Part shown: positions 63,392-64,000 of the stretch, piece after piece
Layout: every line of letters starts with the position of its first letter
Numbering within the stretch: position 1 is the first letter of the stretch
Source of the DNA: Ferdinandcohnia humi_A
GTDB lineage: Bacteria; Bacillota; Bacilli; Bacillales; Bacillaceae_L
Direction: 5' to 3'
DNA length: 64,000 nt
Assembly (NCBI GenBank): GCA_047608075.1
Contig: JBLKRX010000012.1
Coordinates: 1 to 64,000, forward strand
The notes under the pieces: model-generated
Seen by the model: only the letters and a program-made list of their open reading frames with translations
Told to the model about the DNA's origin: nothing
The model's database searches: none
Program-made: the position numbers and the translations under genes

Positions 63392-63634
63392 TCCATATAG
63401 TGGCCTAAATCATTACAATATTCTATGGTCTGATTTAAGCCTTCATTTAAAATGTTGATTTAAACTTACTTCACGATTTTATTGACAGGTTGTTTGGTTA
63501 CGCAAAACCATTCAAAAGCAACAAAGAATGCGAAACAGCCTTTTTTTAAGACTAAAGAGATTTAATTTCCAAAATGCCTGCTCCATTTAATACTTTATTG
63601 AATATTGTAATAAAAAATTAAAGGAGTTTTGCTA

Positions 63635-64000
63635 ATGGAAATCCCTATTTCAGGATTCTTACATCATTCAGATGACTCAGATCCAATGCATTCGCATCAC
63701 CTTTATATAACCTCATGGGACGGAAAGCCGGTTCACGTACACGGGTTTAAAGGTGTTACGTCCTATGATGTCGGGCACAACCATAGATATGCCGGAACTA
63801 CTGAAGAAGCTCCGAGTGGAGTCCAACATACCCACAGATATTTTACTTTTACATCCTTTGATGATGGTCATAAACATCAAATCCGGGGAGTTACAGGTCC
63901 TGCTATTTTCCTTCCTAACGGTGGTCACTATCATGAATTTAGTGGTGTAACAACGGTAGATGGATCTACTCCACATCGACACAGATATCGTGGAGAAACA
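63635..64000 (+). CDS. ymaF: YmaF-family protein, cut by the window end
   Basis: The first 122 residues of a soluble, histidine-rich protein with no stop before the window edge. Repeated H-x-H patterns (MHSHHLY, VHVHGF, GHNHRY, QHTHRYF, GHKHQI, GHYHEF, PHRHRY) fall in beta-strand-like units, the hallmark of YmaF. Metal binding is likely from the histidines; function is unknown. AAGGAG lies nine bases before the ATG. The B. subtilis protein is only slightly longer, so about 10-20 residues are probably missing. Confidence 0.85.
   Translation, partial: MEIPISGFLHHSDDSDPMHSHHLYITSWDGKPVHVHGFKGVTSYDVGHNHRYAGTTEEAPSGVQHTHRYFTFTSFDDGHKHQIRGVTGPAIFLPNGGHYHEFSGVTTVDGSTPHRHRYRGET

Noticed and set aside
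1..64000. CRISPR arrays, tRNA, rRNA or phage genes
   Set aside because: Scanning by eye found no regularly spaced repeats with unique spacers, no tRNA cloverleaf with TTCGA-type arm plus CCA, and no structural phage genes.

Overview
The window looks like a chromosomal segment of a low-GC, endospore-forming Bacillaceae bacterium (Bacillus sensu lato). The basis is AT-rich codon use, GGAGG-type ribosome sites, many intrinsic terminators, and familiar Bacillus gene sets: gntRKP plus a gnd-type gene, odhAB, ykkCD behind a guanidine riboswitch, a gltC-like regulator, ymaF and ycgT-like genes. No rRNA, tRNA, CRISPR array or prophage was seen. Mobile DNA is limited to small non-autonomous repeats. 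All assignments come from reading the sequence; no database search was run.

Layout. 1-1.8 kb: a two-gene ThrE-type exporter, with a 77-bp copy of its 3' end and a 20-bp tandem repeat beside it. 1.9-7.2 kb: glnS (unusual for Bacillaceae), a SpoIID/LytB-domain protein and an ABC exporter. 7.3-9.4 kb: a PhoD-type phosphatase split by a frameshift. 9.6-10.5 kb: guanidine-I riboswitch and a paired SMR exporter. 10.5-13.8 kb: glutathione-independent formaldehyde dehydrogenase with a sigma-54 promoter, divergent from a sigma-54 activator. 14.6-17.1 kb: GltC-like regulator divergent from NADP-type gdhA. 17.3-21.4 kb: odhAB. 22-24.2 kb: Crp/Fnr regulator and M23 peptidase.

25-31.7 kb is the most suggestive part: an Asp/Glu racemase, a C39-type peptidase, an asparagine synthetase, a MurE-like ligase without the usual DNPR motif, and an ATP-grasp ligase, all on the minus strand. 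These parts fit assembly or modification of an aspartate/asparagine-containing peptide or peptidoglycan bridge. 32.3-36.8 kb: nucleoside transporter, MFS protein, DoxX protein behind a Crp/Fnr-type palindrome, and a GNAT enzyme. 37-42.1 kb: a Fur-controlled iron-siderophore uptake locus with a divergent flavin reductase.

42.2-51 kb: a 50-residue acidic lipoprotein, a LysM amidase, a coiled-coil protein, a candidate structured small RNA, a TPR-GGDEF protein, an HxlR/MFS pair, a broken ABC transporter and mqo. 51.5-56.8 kb: a PTS transporter with a decayed PRD antiterminator upstream, VOC, Lrp and MBL proteins, fragments of two lost genes, and phnA. 57-62.3 kb: the gluconate operon with its operator. 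62.7 kb to the end: a YetF-type protein and the start of ymaF.
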